36,559 bases of DNA from an uncultured Collinsella sp. (GCA_934650095.1 CAKUFT010000017.1:1-36559), one strand, 5' to 3'. Counted from the first letter of the stretch, positions 18,229-25,007 are shown. The notes: generated by a model not told the origin, from the sequence alone. Numbers and translations: made by a program.

Positions 18229-19086
18229 ATGCGCAAACTGTTTTCCCGTCAGCTCGTCGAGGTCCGTCACGAGATGCTGAGCATCTACGAGGCCGTCGAT
18301 CTGGCCCTCCACGATGCCGTGAAGGCCTATGTGACCGACGACCGCAAGCTCGCCACCAAGACCAAGAAGCGCACGCTTTCGATTGACGCGCGCTGCGCCA
18401 ACCTGGAGGCCGTCTGCTACAACCTGATCGCCACGCAGTCACCGGTCGCCTCCGACTTCCGCCTGCTTCAGACGATCATCTACGTCGACTTTAACCTGCA
18501 GCGCATGACCGATAAGGTCCGTCAGATCTGCCGTGCCACGCGTCATATGATCAAGGCCGACATCTCGCTGCCCAAGGAGCTTGTCGGCACGGTCGAGGCC
18601 GAGGCTGAGGCCGTCTACCAGGTGCTGGGCTCTTCGCTTTCTGCGCTCGTCACCAATGACATGTCCATCATCTGCAACCTGGCCGTCGAGGACGAGCCGG
18701 TGCACGCCGCCTACGAGAAGTTCTTCCGCACCTTTAACCGTATGGATACGGGCGACTTTATGGACGACGATAGCAACTATGACGACCTGCGCCGCGCCAT
18801 CATGGTTTCGCGCTACCTCGATCGCATCGCTTCGATTTCCATCGATGCCGCTTGCCGTCTGACCTTCCTGTTGACTGGTCAGCGTATGAACGCCGGCGAT
18901 ATTGCCCGTGTGGACGAGGATGAGCTCGAGAGCATGCGCGTGCCTTCGGGCGAGGGTGTTATCATGAGGCCCGCCGTCGACGCGCGCTACGTTGCCAAGG
19001 TGCCCGTTAACGAGGTCAGCGAGGGTCTTCGCTACCTGCTCGATCATCTTGAGGACGAGGACGATGGCGAGGACGACGAGGAGTAA
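18229..19086 (+). CDS. phoU: Phosphate transport system regulator PhoU
   Basis: This 285-residue cytoplasmic protein is expected to restrain Pst transport and signalling by a PhoR-type kinase. It is a helical protein with two PhoU repeats. The N-terminal part has FSRQLVEVRHEMLSIYEAVD, and LIATQSPVASDFRLLQTIIY is a conserved PhoU block that normally helps bind metal. The second repeat includes RYLDRIASISIDA. The protein is longer than the usual 215-230 residues because of a C-terminal extension ending in a highly acidic stretch (EDEDDGEDDEE), whose role is unknown. ATG at 18229 follows GGAG. It is the last gene of the pst operon, and no PhoR/PhoB pair is visible in this window. Confidence 0.9.
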   Translation: MRKLFSRQLVEVRHEMLSIYEAVDLALHDAVKAYVTDDRKLATKTKKRTLSIDARCANLEAVCYNLIATQSPVASDFRLLQTIIYVDFNLQRMTDKVRQICRATRHMIKADISLPKELVGTVEAEAEAVYQVLGSSLSALVTNDMSIICNLAVEDEPVHAAYEKFFRTFNRMDTGDFMDDDSNYDDLRRAIMVSRYLDRIASISIDAACRLTFLLTGQRMNAGDIARVDEDELESMRVPSGEGVIMRPAVDARYVAKVPVNEVSEGLRYLLDHLEDEDDGEDDEE

Positions 19087-19123
19087 GTAGCCCCGTTCGT
19101 CGAAAGATTGTAAATACCTAAGT

Positions 19124-19155
19124 GAGCGCGGCCTTGCACATGCAGGGCCGCGCTC
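19124..19155. terminator. Strong hairpin between phoU and yggS
   Basis: GAGCGCGGCC at 19124-19133 pairs perfectly with GGCCGCGCTC at 19146-19155, and TGCA/TGCA in the loop can extend the stem. No U-run follows (TTGCG), so it is a terminator-like or stabilising hairpin rather than a classic intrinsic terminator. Confidence 0.5.
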
Positions 19156-19161
19156 TTGCGC

Positions 19162-19167
19162 TAGCAT
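19162..19167 (+). promoter_or_regulatory. Candidate -10 element upstream of yggS
   Basis: TAGCAT followed by GG, 38 bases before the yggS ATG and just after the phoU hairpin. No clear -35. It could give the yggS-sepF-yggT run its own start. Confidence 0.25.
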
Positions 19168-19205
19168 GGGACTACTTGTTTGGCTGTCAGCGGAGGCGAT
19201 TAGCA

Positions 19206-19943
19206 ATGGATAACTATTTGGACTTGATGCGCGCTCGCCGCGAGCAGATTCTGGAACGTTTTTATGCGGCGCTCGATCATGCGGGCCGCCCCCACGACGC
19301 TGCGCGCCTCATTGCCGTGTCCAAGACCGTTGGTGTCGATGAGACTGTTGCTGCCATCCAGGCGGGGTATCGCCATTTTGCCGAGAACCGCCCGCAGGAG
19401 CTGGTTCGCAAGCTTACGGGTCTGGCGGAGCATCCGGAGCTGCCCGAGGTGCGCTTCGATATGATCGGCAACCTGCAGACCAATAAGATCAATGCGGTGC
19501 TGGGCTCAGCCGAGCTGATTCACTCGGTGGGTTCGCTGCATCTGGCACAGGCGATCTCGAGCCGTGCTGTCCGCAAGATTGAGACAGGCGAGCTCGCCGG
19601 CCCCCAGCGCGTGCTCATTGAGGTCAATGTGAGTGGTGAGGAGTCGAAGGGAGGCTTTTCGCCCGATGAGATTCGCGCCGCCGCGGGTGAGCTTGCGGAG
19701 CTCGAGGGAATTTGCGTGCAGGGGCTTATGACTATGGCGCCCCGGGGGAATAAGGATGTGGCACGCCGCACCTTTGCGGGGCTTCGTGAGCTGAGGGATG
19801 AGCTGGAGGCGGCGCATCCCGATTTGAACCTGCCTGAGCTTTCCTGCGGCATGAGCGAGGACTTTGAGCCTGCCCTTGAGGAGGGCTCTACGCTCGTTCG
19901 CCTGGGCAGGGTAGTATTTAGCCCGGAGTTTGCAGTAAAATAA
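19206..19943 (+). CDS. PLP homeostasis protein, YggS/PLPBP family
   Basis: This 245-residue protein resembles the N-terminal barrel of alanine racemase and binds pyridoxal phosphate. Family members buffer PLP and affect amino-acid pools, and no enzymatic activity is firmly known. The PLP lysine should be K40 in LIAVSKT. AGYRHFAENRPQELVRKL, IGNLQTNKI and LSCGMSEDFEPALEEGSTLVRLG are family blocks. In the common WHFIG block this protein has FDMIG. I chose ATG at 19206, preceded by GGAGG at 19192-19196; an in-frame extension upstream runs through the hairpin and is not credible. yggS next to sepF is a standard association near ftsZ. Confidence 0.93.
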   Translation: MDNYLDLMRARREQILERFYAALDHAGRPHDAARLIAVSKTVGVDETVAAIQAGYRHFAENRPQELVRKLTGLAEHPELPEVRFDMIGNLQTNKINAVLGSAELIHSVGSLHLAQAISSRAVRKIETGELAGPQRVLIEVNVSGEESKGGFSPDEIRAAAGELAELEGICVQGLMTMAPRGNKDVARRTFAGLRELRDELEAAHPDLNLPELSCGMSEDFEPALEEGSTLVRLGRVVFSPEFAVK

Positions 19944-20003
19944 GGCTCTGAAGTGCGCACTGATTATCGGGGCGCCTGCACTAAACCGCGAGAGGACACA
20001 ACC

Positions 20004-20726
20004 ATGGGCTTCCTTGACGAGATTAAAAATAAGATGCACCTGGGCGGCCAGCAGGGTTACGACCAGGGTTATGGCCAGGACGACGACTACGGCTACGATG
20101 ACGGCTATGACGATGGTTATCAGGGCAACGGCTACAGCGGTGCTTCGGGCGAGGGTTTCTACACCCAAGACGAGCCGAGCAACGGCCTTCTTGGTCAGAC
20201 GCGCCGTGGTGAAGCTGAGTCGGTTGCCGTGTATACGCGCTCCGGTCAGCTGGTCGGCGATGACTCCCGCCATGCCACGACGTATAACCCGCCTTCGCGC
20301 TCGCAGGACAGCGTTGCGAGCGGTTATCGTCCTGGTGCCTATGACACGCCGTCGAGCTACGCCGAGAACACCCGCGCCCGTGCCGCCGCTGCGCCCGCGC
20401 CTGCACCGAGCGATGCCTCGGCCTATGCGAGCAATATCATCAACGCCACACCGCAGCTGCCGGCCTATGTCCTGCGCCCCGAGAGCTATGACGACGTGGA
20501 GACCGTAGTGCGCCGCGTTCGCACCAAGCAGCCTGTCGCGCTGATTTTTGTGGGCGTACGCACCGAAGTTGCTAAGCGCGTCTTGGACTTCTCTTACGGC
20601 TTTGCCTGCGGTCTGGGTGCCACGGTCAAGGAGGTGGGCGACCGCGTGTTCATGGTGCTGCCCGCCGGCTGCGAGGTTAAAGATTCCGATCTCAAGAAGC
20701 TTCGTGCCGACGGCTACCTTAAGTAA
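20004..20726 (+). CDS. sepF: FtsZ membrane anchor SepF
   Basis: This 240-residue cytoplasmic division protein tethers FtsZ to the membrane in Actinobacteria and Firmicutes. The first residues, MGFLDEIKNKMHLGG, match the amphipathic membrane-binding helix. A long low-complexity linker follows, with repeated Gly-Tyr and Asp steps (about residues 15-45) and then a Pro/Ala/Ser-rich part. The SepF domain covers about 155-240, with VRRVRTKQPVALIFVGV and RVLDFSYGFACGLGATVKEV. This agrees with the absence of ftsA and with the conserved C-terminal peptide of FtsZ. ATG at 20004 follows AGAGG. The linker is longer and more Tyr-rich than in Bacillus SepF. Confidence 0.93.
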   Translation: MGFLDEIKNKMHLGGQQGYDQGYGQDDDYGYDDGYDDGYQGNGYSGASGEGFYTQDEPSNGLLGQTRRGEAESVAVYTRSGQLVGDDSRHATTYNPPSRSQDSVASGYRPGAYDTPSSYAENTRARAAAAPAPAPSDASAYASNIINATPQLPAYVLRPESYDDVETVVRRVRTKQPVALIFVGVRTEVAKRVLDFSYGFACGLGATVKEVGDRVFMVLPAGCEVKDSDLKKLRADGYLK

Positions 20727-20747
20727 AGACAAGACGAGGAGATTCCC

Positions 20748-21029
20748 ATCAACATCTACACTATCGTCCAGCTGGTCAACACGCTGTTCAACTTCTATTC
20801 CACGCTCATTGTCGTCTACTGCTTTATGACGTGGATTCCCATGAAGCAGGGTGGTTTGCTTCAGGATATTGCCGCGGTGCTTGATAGCGTGTGCGGTCCG
20901 TGGCTCAACCTGTTCCGTCGTTTCGTTCCGCCGATGGGCGGTATCGATTTTTCGCCGGTCGTTGCGATTATTGCGTTGCAGTTGGTGCAGAGGCTGGTTC
21001 TGCAGCTTCTTATAGGTATACTCGTATAG
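20748..21029 (+). CDS. YggT family membrane protein, apparent ATC start
   Basis: This 93-residue small membrane protein belongs to the YggT family, which is linked to division genes in Gram-positives. The first hydrophobic segment is INIYTIVQLVNTLFNFYSTL and onward. The signature WLNLFRRFVPPMGGIDFSP leads into a second helix near the C-terminus. In-frame codons between the sepF stop (20724-20726) and the ATG at 20826 include no ATG, GTG or TTG. The ATG at 20826 would remove the whole first helix. AGGAG at 20737-20741 sits six bases before ATC at 20748, exactly where the family N-terminus is expected. I therefore infer an ATC start. A base error (ATC for ATG) is the main alternative. Confidence 0.82.
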   Translation: MNIYTIVQLVNTLFNFYSTLIVVYCFMTWIPMKQGGLLQDIAAVLDSVCGPWLNLFRRFVPPMGGIDFSPVVAIIALQLVQRLVLQLLIGILV

Positions 21030-21090
21030 AACTGACTTAGTAACTTACGTCGGGCGTGTAGCGCCGAGGCGATGAAAAAGGAGACTTGTT

Positions 21091-21765
21091 ATGGCTATTA
21101 CCCCTGCAGACATCCAGGCCCAGACTTTCTCTGAGGCCAAGCGTGGCTACGATCCTGCCGAGGTCGACGTCTTCTTGGAGACGCTGTCCTCCGAGGTTGA
21201 CGCTATGCTCGCTAAGATCGTCGACCTTAAGGGTCGTCTGACTGCTACCGAGCAGCAGCTTGCCGATGCGCAGGCTCAGCTTGCCCAAGCTCAGGATGCC
21301 ACCGCCCAGGCCGTTCCTGCCGCCCCCGTGGCTGCTCCCGCCCCTGACTTCTCCGCTCAGGAGCGCCAGATTTCCGCCGCCCTGATTGCCGCCCAGCAGA
21401 CCGCTGAGACCATCGTCAACGATGCCAACGAGAACGCTGAGCGTATCCGCAACGAGGCTGACGCTAAGGCCCGCGAGGTTATCCGCCAGGCTCTGACCGA
21501 GAAGCAGGCCGAGCTCGAGGAAATCGATCGTCTCAAGGCTTCCCGCGAGGAGTTCAAGGCCGAGTACCTCAAGCTCATCCAGCACTTTATGGACGATGCC
21601 CAGAACTCCTTCCCTGCCGACCTCATGGCCTCCACGCCGGTCGGTTCTGCCGCTTCTCCTGCGGTGACTGTTCCCGCCGAGCCCCTGCCCGTCGCCGATC
21701 CGGTTGTCCCCGTGGCCGATCCCTTTGCCCCGATCGACAACTTCGCCGCTGACGACCTGGACTAA
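21091..21765 (+). CDS. divIVA: DivIVA domain cell-division/polarity protein
   Basis: This 224-residue coiled-coil protein recognises curved membrane at poles and septa and recruits cell-wall or division partners. The N-terminal DivIVA domain reads ITPADIQAQTFSEAKRGYDP then AEVDVFLETLSSEVD. Two coiled-coil regions rich in Ala, Gln and Glu lie at about 35-75 and 90-160, split by a Pro/Ala segment. The C-terminal 50 residues are rich in Pro, Ala and Val. ATG at 21091 follows AAGGAG with seven bases spacing. It closes the division block and is followed by a strong terminator. The specific role, polar growth or Min-like, cannot be told from the sequence. Confidence 0.93.
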   Translation: MAITPADIQAQTFSEAKRGYDPAEVDVFLETLSSEVDAMLAKIVDLKGRLTATEQQLADAQAQLAQAQDATAQAVPAAPVAAPAPDFSAQERQISAALIAAQQTAETIVNDANENAERIRNEADAKAREVIRQALTEKQAELEEIDRLKASREEFKAEYLKLIQHFMDDAQNSFPADLMASTPVGSAASPAVTVPAEPLPVADPVVPVADPFAPIDNFAADDLD

Positions 21766-21787
21766 CGCCGGACTACAATCAGTCAAT

Positions 21788-21820
21788 AAAAAAGGACCCG
21801 CAAGTTGCGGGTCCTTTTTT
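21788..21820. terminator. Bidirectional intrinsic terminator between divIVA and the nitroreductase
   Basis: AAAAAAGGACCCGCAA followed by TTGCGGGTCCTTTTTT with a one-base centre forms a near-perfect stem with A-run and T-run flanks. It serves both convergent genes. Confidence 0.95.
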
Positions 21821-21838
21821 ATTGCATGTCCCAAAAAA

Positions 21839-22369
21839 CTACTTGATGAGGAAGTCGGGGAGGGGAATGGTACGGGCCTCGCGATGCTCGGGATCGGCGA
21901 TGTGGTCGGCAGGATAGCCACAGACGAGCATGTGATAGGGATAGACGCCCTTGGGCAGGTCGAACTGCTCCTGTGCCACCTCGGGCTTAAAATGGCATAC
22001 CCAGCACGTTCCCAGGCCCTGCTCGGTGGCCTCCATCATCATCTGGTCGCACACGATGGACGTATCGATTTCACTGGAATTCATCTGGTCATACGGACGC
22101 ACCCAAGCATCATCGGTAACGCTGCAAATAAGGAAGACAAGCGGAGCCCCAAAGATGGACCCATCACGAGCAAACCGAGGCTGACAAGCAGCAGCCTTCT
22201 CCAGAAGCTCAGGCGTATCCAGCACCATCACACGGCTTGGATGATTATTACAAGCAGAAGGAGCAATACGCCCAGCCTCAACAATGGCATCCACCACAGC
22301 CTGCTCAACAGAACGATCCTCAAACTCGCGACAAGAATAACGACCCCGAGCCAGATCCAAATAAGACAT
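21839..22369 (-). CDS. Nitroreductase family flavoprotein
   Basis: This 176-residue protein has the nitroreductase fold, an FMN-dependent NAD(P)H oxidoreductase family acting on nitro compounds, quinones or flavins. The N-terminal FMN-phosphate block is YSCREFEDRSVE, and APSACNNHPSRVMV follows. MMMEATEQGLGTCWVCHF and LVCGYPAD are the usual C-terminal blocks. I start it at the ATG at 22369, preceded on the minus strand by GGAGGG. A longer upstream reading adds a Leu-rich stretch without a site. It is monocistronic, convergent with divIVA. Substrate specificity cannot be read from sequence. Confidence 0.9.
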   Translation of the reverse strand: MSYLDLARGRYSCREFEDRSVEQAVVDAIVEAGRIAPSACNNHPSRVMVLDTPELLEKAAACQPRFARDGSIFGAPLVFLICSVTDDAWVRPYDQMNSSEIDTSIVCDQMMMEATEQGLGTCWVCHFKPEVAQEQFDLPKGVYPYHMLVCGYPADHIADPEHREARTIPLPDFLIK

Positions 22370-22435
22370 ACAAGCCCTCCTAAAATTAAAAATCAAACAA
22401 ACCAAAAGTAACCCAAAGAGTACCCAAAGCAGCAA

Positions 22436-22527
22436 TCAGCCAAACGCTCATCAAGGGCCAAAGTGTCCGAACGAGTACCAAAGGTCCCTTCAGCCAAACC
22501 TCCATTGCGCTACAACTATCAGCCAAA
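22436..22527. repeat. Three copies of TCAGCCAAA upstream of the nitroreductase
   Basis: Exact TCAGCCAAA occurs at 22436-22444, 22490-22498 and 22519-22527. Related GTACCCAAAG (22420-22429) and GTACCAAAGG (22475-22484) lie between. They are in the 284-base gap between the nitroreductase start and the end of the DUF47 gene, in which I see no credible gene. Confidence 0.5.
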
Positions 22528-22548
22528 GTTCCCAATGGTGATACGTAA

Positions 22549-22632
22549 GGCGAAGGGCCGGCCACGGTTTACTTTCGAACGACTCTGCAAAGCAGCCGGA
22601 GTGAGAAAGCAAACCGTGGCCGGCCCTTCGCC
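22549..22632. repeat. Long perfect inverted repeat (22-bp arms)
   Basis: Arms 22549-22570 and 22611-22632 are perfect reverse complements (GGCGAAGGGCCGGCCACGGT and two more T). Inside, CTTTC (22572-22576) pairs with GAAAG (22605-22609) and ACTC (22582-22585) with GAGT (22599-22602). The whole 84 bases can therefore fold into one long stem. It begins 21 bases past the stop of the minus-strand DUF47 gene. No T-run follows on either strand. Confidence 0.85.
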
Positions 22633-22653
22633 GCCGGGACACGTACCCCCCAA

Positions 22654-23277
22654 TTAACTGTTCTTCATCACAATCGAATCCACAACATCAGCCACATTCT
22701 CGCAGCAGTCGGCACAGTACTCCAGGAAGGCGTAGACGTCACGCCAGGCGATGACCTCGAGCGGATCCTTGCCGTTGACGTGCAGGTTGCGCATGGCGTT
22801 GATATAGAGCTCGTCGGCCTCGGACTCGATGGTGTTGATCTGGATGACCAGCTCGCGCAGGGTCTTGGACTTGCGGTAGTTGGGCAGCTCGACCATCAGG
22901 TCCTTCATGGCGCGGCAGGCGTCGGTCACCTTGTGGGCGATGACGATGGCGTCGGGATGGATGCTCTGGATGTTGGTGAAGTAGACGCGCTGCACGACGC
23001 CCTCGATACGGTCGAGCACGGTGTCGAGCGAGCAGCTCATCAGGTCGAGGTCCTCGCGCTCAAGCGGGGTGATAAAGGCGGTGAGCAGGGCGTCTTCGAG
23101 CTCGTGGTGCTTCTTGTCGGCTGCATGCTCAATCGAGTGCATCTTATCGAGCATGTCGTGGATCTGCGCGGGGTCGAAATTTTCAAAGATCTGGGCAAGC
23201 AGCTCGGCAGCCTGAACGGCGAGGTCGGCGCAGGCGACGTAGTTGTCAAAGTAGAACGAATCGGGTTTCTTTGCCAT
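22654..23277 (-). CDS. DUF47 (PhoU-like) protein, partner of PiT
   Basis: This 207-residue helical protein belongs to the DUF47/TIGR00153 family, distant relatives of PhoU usually encoded next to PiT permeases and thought to regulate them. MLDKMHSIEHAADKKHHELE holds the conserved His/Asp/Glu helix. ITPLEREDLDLMSCSLDTVLDRIEG is the family signature. ADELYINAMRNLH and FLEYCADCCENVADVVDSI complete it. ATG at 23277 follows AAAGGA on the minus strand. The PiT gene lies 67 bases upstream on the same strand, so the two form an operon. A long inverted repeat lies just after its stop. Confidence 0.93.
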   Translation of the reverse strand: MAKKPDSFYFDNYVACADLAVQAAELLAQIFENFDPAQIHDMLDKMHSIEHAADKKHHELEDALLTAFITPLEREDLDLMSCSLDTVLDRIEGVVQRVYFTNIQSIHPDAIVIAHKVTDACRAMKDLMVELPNYRKSKTLRELVIQINTIESEADELYINAMRNLHVNGKDPLEVIAWRDVYAFLEYCADCCENVADVVDSIVMKNS

Positions 23278-23344
23278 GAGTGGGTCCTTTCGAGGCGAAG
23301 ATGGGTGGGCGAAGTATTACGGTCCGGATGGGCGCTCGGTTTGA

Positions 23345-24394
23345 CTAGAGGAACATCATGAACAGCTTGGCCATGACAAAGCTGATGAGTCCGCAGGCGG
23401 GGAAGGTGAAGAACCAGGTGAACATCATGTCCTTGACCACGCCGAAGTTGATGGCCGAGAGGCGCTTCACGGCACCGACGCCCATGATGGCGCAGGTCTT
23501 GATGTGGGTAGAGGACACGGGGATGCCGGTGAGCGTGGCGAGCAGCAGGTTTGCGGCGCCCGCGAGGTCGGCGGAGAAGCCCTGATACTTCTCGAGCTTA
23601 ACCATACTCTGGCCGACGGACTTGATGATACGCTCGCCGCCCACGCTGGTGCCGATACCCATGGTGGCCGAGCACAGCAGCATGATCCAGATGGGGATGC
23701 CGGCATCGCCGACGCTCGTCTGGCCGTTGGCGAAGGCGACACCTAAAAAGAGCACGCCGATGAATTTCTGTCCATCCTGCGCGCCGTGCATAAAGCTCAT
23801 GGCCGCAGCGCTCGCGATCTGAGCGTATTTAAAGAAGACGTTGGCGCGTCGCCTGTTGGCGGCGGCAAAAAGAATCGAGACGAGTTTGCACAGGATCCAG
23901 CCCATGACAAAGCCCAGGCCGATGGAGAGCGCCAGGCCGTAGATGACCTTCATCCACTCGTGGACGTTGACGCTGCCGGCACCGCCGAGGGCGATGGCAG
24001 CTCCGGTGAGGCCGGCGATAAGGCTGTGGCTCTGCGAAGTGGGGATGCCAAAACGCGATGCCGTGGCACCGTAGACGACGATGGAGAAGAGCGCGGCGCA
24101 CAGGCAGGCGAGTGCCATGGTGCTGTTTCCGCCAAAGTCGACGATATGTGAAATGGTGTTGGCGACGCTCGCGTTAAAGTGCGTCATGATGAGCACGCCC
24201 AAGAAGTTGAACGCGGCACTCATGAGGATGGCGGCGCGGGCGGGCATGCAACGCGTGGTGACGCAGGTCGCGATGGCGTTGGGCGCGTCGGTCCATCCGT
24301 TGACGAAGATGGCGCCGAGCGCAAGGATTACGGTGACGGCAAGGACTGGGTTCGACACAAGTTGGCCGAGGAAGGTTGAGAACGTTACGTCCAT
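23345..24394 (-). CDS. Inorganic phosphate transporter, PiT family
   Basis: This 349-residue membrane permease takes up phosphate, probably as a metal complex, driven by ion gradients. Two inverted PiT repeats are visible. The first has FVNGWTDAPNAIATCVTTR and GIPTSQSHSLIAGLTGAAIA. The second has GIPVSSTHIKTCAIMGVGAV near the C-terminus. About nine or ten hydrophobic segments are present. The FMHGAQDGQKFIGV block in the middle is also typical. The length suits the short PiT group found with DUF47. It is the first gene of a two-gene operon, separate from the pst system in this window. ATG at 24394 has a modest site (GAAAG). Confidence 0.94.
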   Translation of the reverse strand: MDVTFSTFLGQLVSNPVLAVTVILALGAIFVNGWTDAPNAIATCVTTRCMPARAAILMSAAFNFLGVLIMTHFNASVANTISHIVDFGGNSTMALACLCAALFSIVVYGATASRFGIPTSQSHSLIAGLTGAAIALGGAGSVNVHEWMKVIYGLALSIGLGFVMGWILCKLVSILFAAANRRRANVFFKYAQIASAAAMSFMHGAQDGQKFIGVLFLGVAFANGQTSVGDAGIPIWIMLLCSATMGIGTSVGGERIIKSVGQSMVKLEKYQGFSADLAGAANLLLATLTGIPVSSTHIKTCAIMGVGAVKRLSAINFGVVKDMMFTWFFTFPACGLISFVMAKLFMMFL

Positions 24395-24424
24395 GTAAGG
24401 GCTTTCTCGAAGTTTGCAGACACG

Positions 24425-24456
24425 TTACAAAAACATGATAAATCGTATCACCTCCT
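24425..24456 (-). other. Possible three-codon leader ORF with a perfect ribosome site
   Basis: On the minus strand AGGAGGTGAT (24447-24456) is followed ten bases later by ATG TTT TTG TAA (24436 down to 24425), a Met-Phe-Leu ORF 30 bases upstream of the PiT start. The ten-base match to the anti-Shine-Dalgarno is better than that of any gene nearby. Whether it is transcribed is unknown. Confidence 0.3.
24442..24447 (-). promoter_or_regulatory. Candidate -10 element upstream of PiT
   Basis: TACGAT on the minus strand, inside the small inverted repeat TGATA-N5-TATCA, 47 bases before the PiT ATG. No good -35 is seen. If it is used, the mini-ORF ribosome site just upstream would not be in the transcript. 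Confidence 0.3.
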
Positions 24457-24495
24457 GCGGGTTTCTTTACCGAGTTCTGATGGGAGAAGTGAATT

Positions 24496-24509
24496 TTTTA
24501 GCACTAAAA
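24496..24509. promoter_or_regulatory. Palindrome TTTTAG-CA-CTAAAA between divergent genes
   Basis: A perfect 6-bp inverted repeat with a 2-bp centre in an AT-rich patch of the divergent gap between the PiT gene and the unknown gene at 24645. The form is that of an operator for a dimeric regulator. No regulator gene is adjacent. Confidence 0.35.
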
Positions 24510-24609
24510 TTGAGTATTAGCCCTGTTGACCGCGGGTGTTCTTTTTGCTAACACATCATGAGGACATGCGCGTGCGCCCCGACACTCCAAAACCACAGTC
24601 TGTTCGCTT

Positions 24610-24615
24610 TACAAT
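24610..24615 (+). promoter_or_regulatory. Candidate -10 element for the small unknown gene
   Basis: TACAAT 29 bases before the ATG at 24645. Transcription would start near 24622, almost at the in-frame ATG at 24624, so a leaderless start there is also possible. Confidence 0.3.
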
Positions 24616-24644
24616 ATGCAAACATGCGTTCGATAATAGATGGC

Positions 24645-24983
24645 ATGGAATATCGACAGACAGATGGCAAAACTCGGCGCGTGCACAAGCAGTATGTGGA
24701 CGTTGTGGCCCGCATCCTCGCGGGCGGACAAGTTGTGCCGGTCACCGTCTGCTGGGTCGACGGACGCTGTTTTACGATTGACGAGATCGTCTCGTCCACA
24801 GGCTTTGGCCTGACGGTCCATGGCATCCGTACGGCAACCTATAAGGTTCGTTTTGGCGGACATGCGACCGAGCTGTATCTGGAGGACCAGGCGCGCGAAC
24901 GGCCGGATGGCTCGCAGACGCACGTGATGCGTTGGTGGGTGTGGGCGTTCGACCGCACGCTCGAGGGTGAGCGCCGTAAGTAA
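24645..24983 (+). CDS. Hypothetical protein of about 112 residues
   Basis: I do not recognise this protein. It begins MEYRQTDGKTRRVHKQYVD and has no signal peptide or membrane segment. Alternating hydrophobic stretches such as VVPVTVCWVDGRCFTIDEIV and ATYKVRFGGHATELYLED suggest a small beta-rich domain. The C-terminus is Trp-rich (HVMRWWVWAFDRTLEG). The general pattern (W.DGR.F.I, then YKV, then ELYLE, then a Trp pair) recalls small DUF6504-like proteins, but I cannot confirm this. Start choices in frame are 24558, 24624 and 24645; none has a strong ribosome site. I prefer 24645 because it lies downstream of the candidate -10 at 24610 and starts with plain polar sequence. Codon use matches the neighbours. 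Confidence 0.65.
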   Translation: MEYRQTDGKTRRVHKQYVDVVARILAGGQVVPVTVCWVDGRCFTIDEIVSSTGFGLTVHGIRTATYKVRFGGHATELYLEDQARERPDGSQTHVMRWWVWAFDRTLEGERRK

Positions 24984-25001
24984 GAGTGCATGGCGTTCGG
25001 G

Positions 25002-25007
25002 TACAAT
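25002..25007 (+). promoter_or_regulatory. Candidate -10 element for the Bax1-I gene
   Basis: TACAAT followed by GG, 59 bases before the ATG at 25067. A hairpin GCGCCGC-CTTTC-GCGGCGC at 25030-25048 would lie in the 5' leader, or act as a weak terminator of the preceding gene. Confidence 0.35.

Noticed and set aside
20826..21029. YggT starting at the ATG at 20826
   Set aside because: This would delete the first membrane helix, which is well preserved in frame upstream, and there is no ribosome site before it.
22549..22632. Insertion sequence remnant
   Set aside because: No transposase fragment or target-site duplication is visible. I keep it only as an inverted repeat of unknown origin.
22463..22657. 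Small plus-strand ORF of about 64 codons across the long inverted repeat
   Set aside because: No ribosome site, unusual composition, and most of it is formed by the repeat cluster and the hairpin arms.
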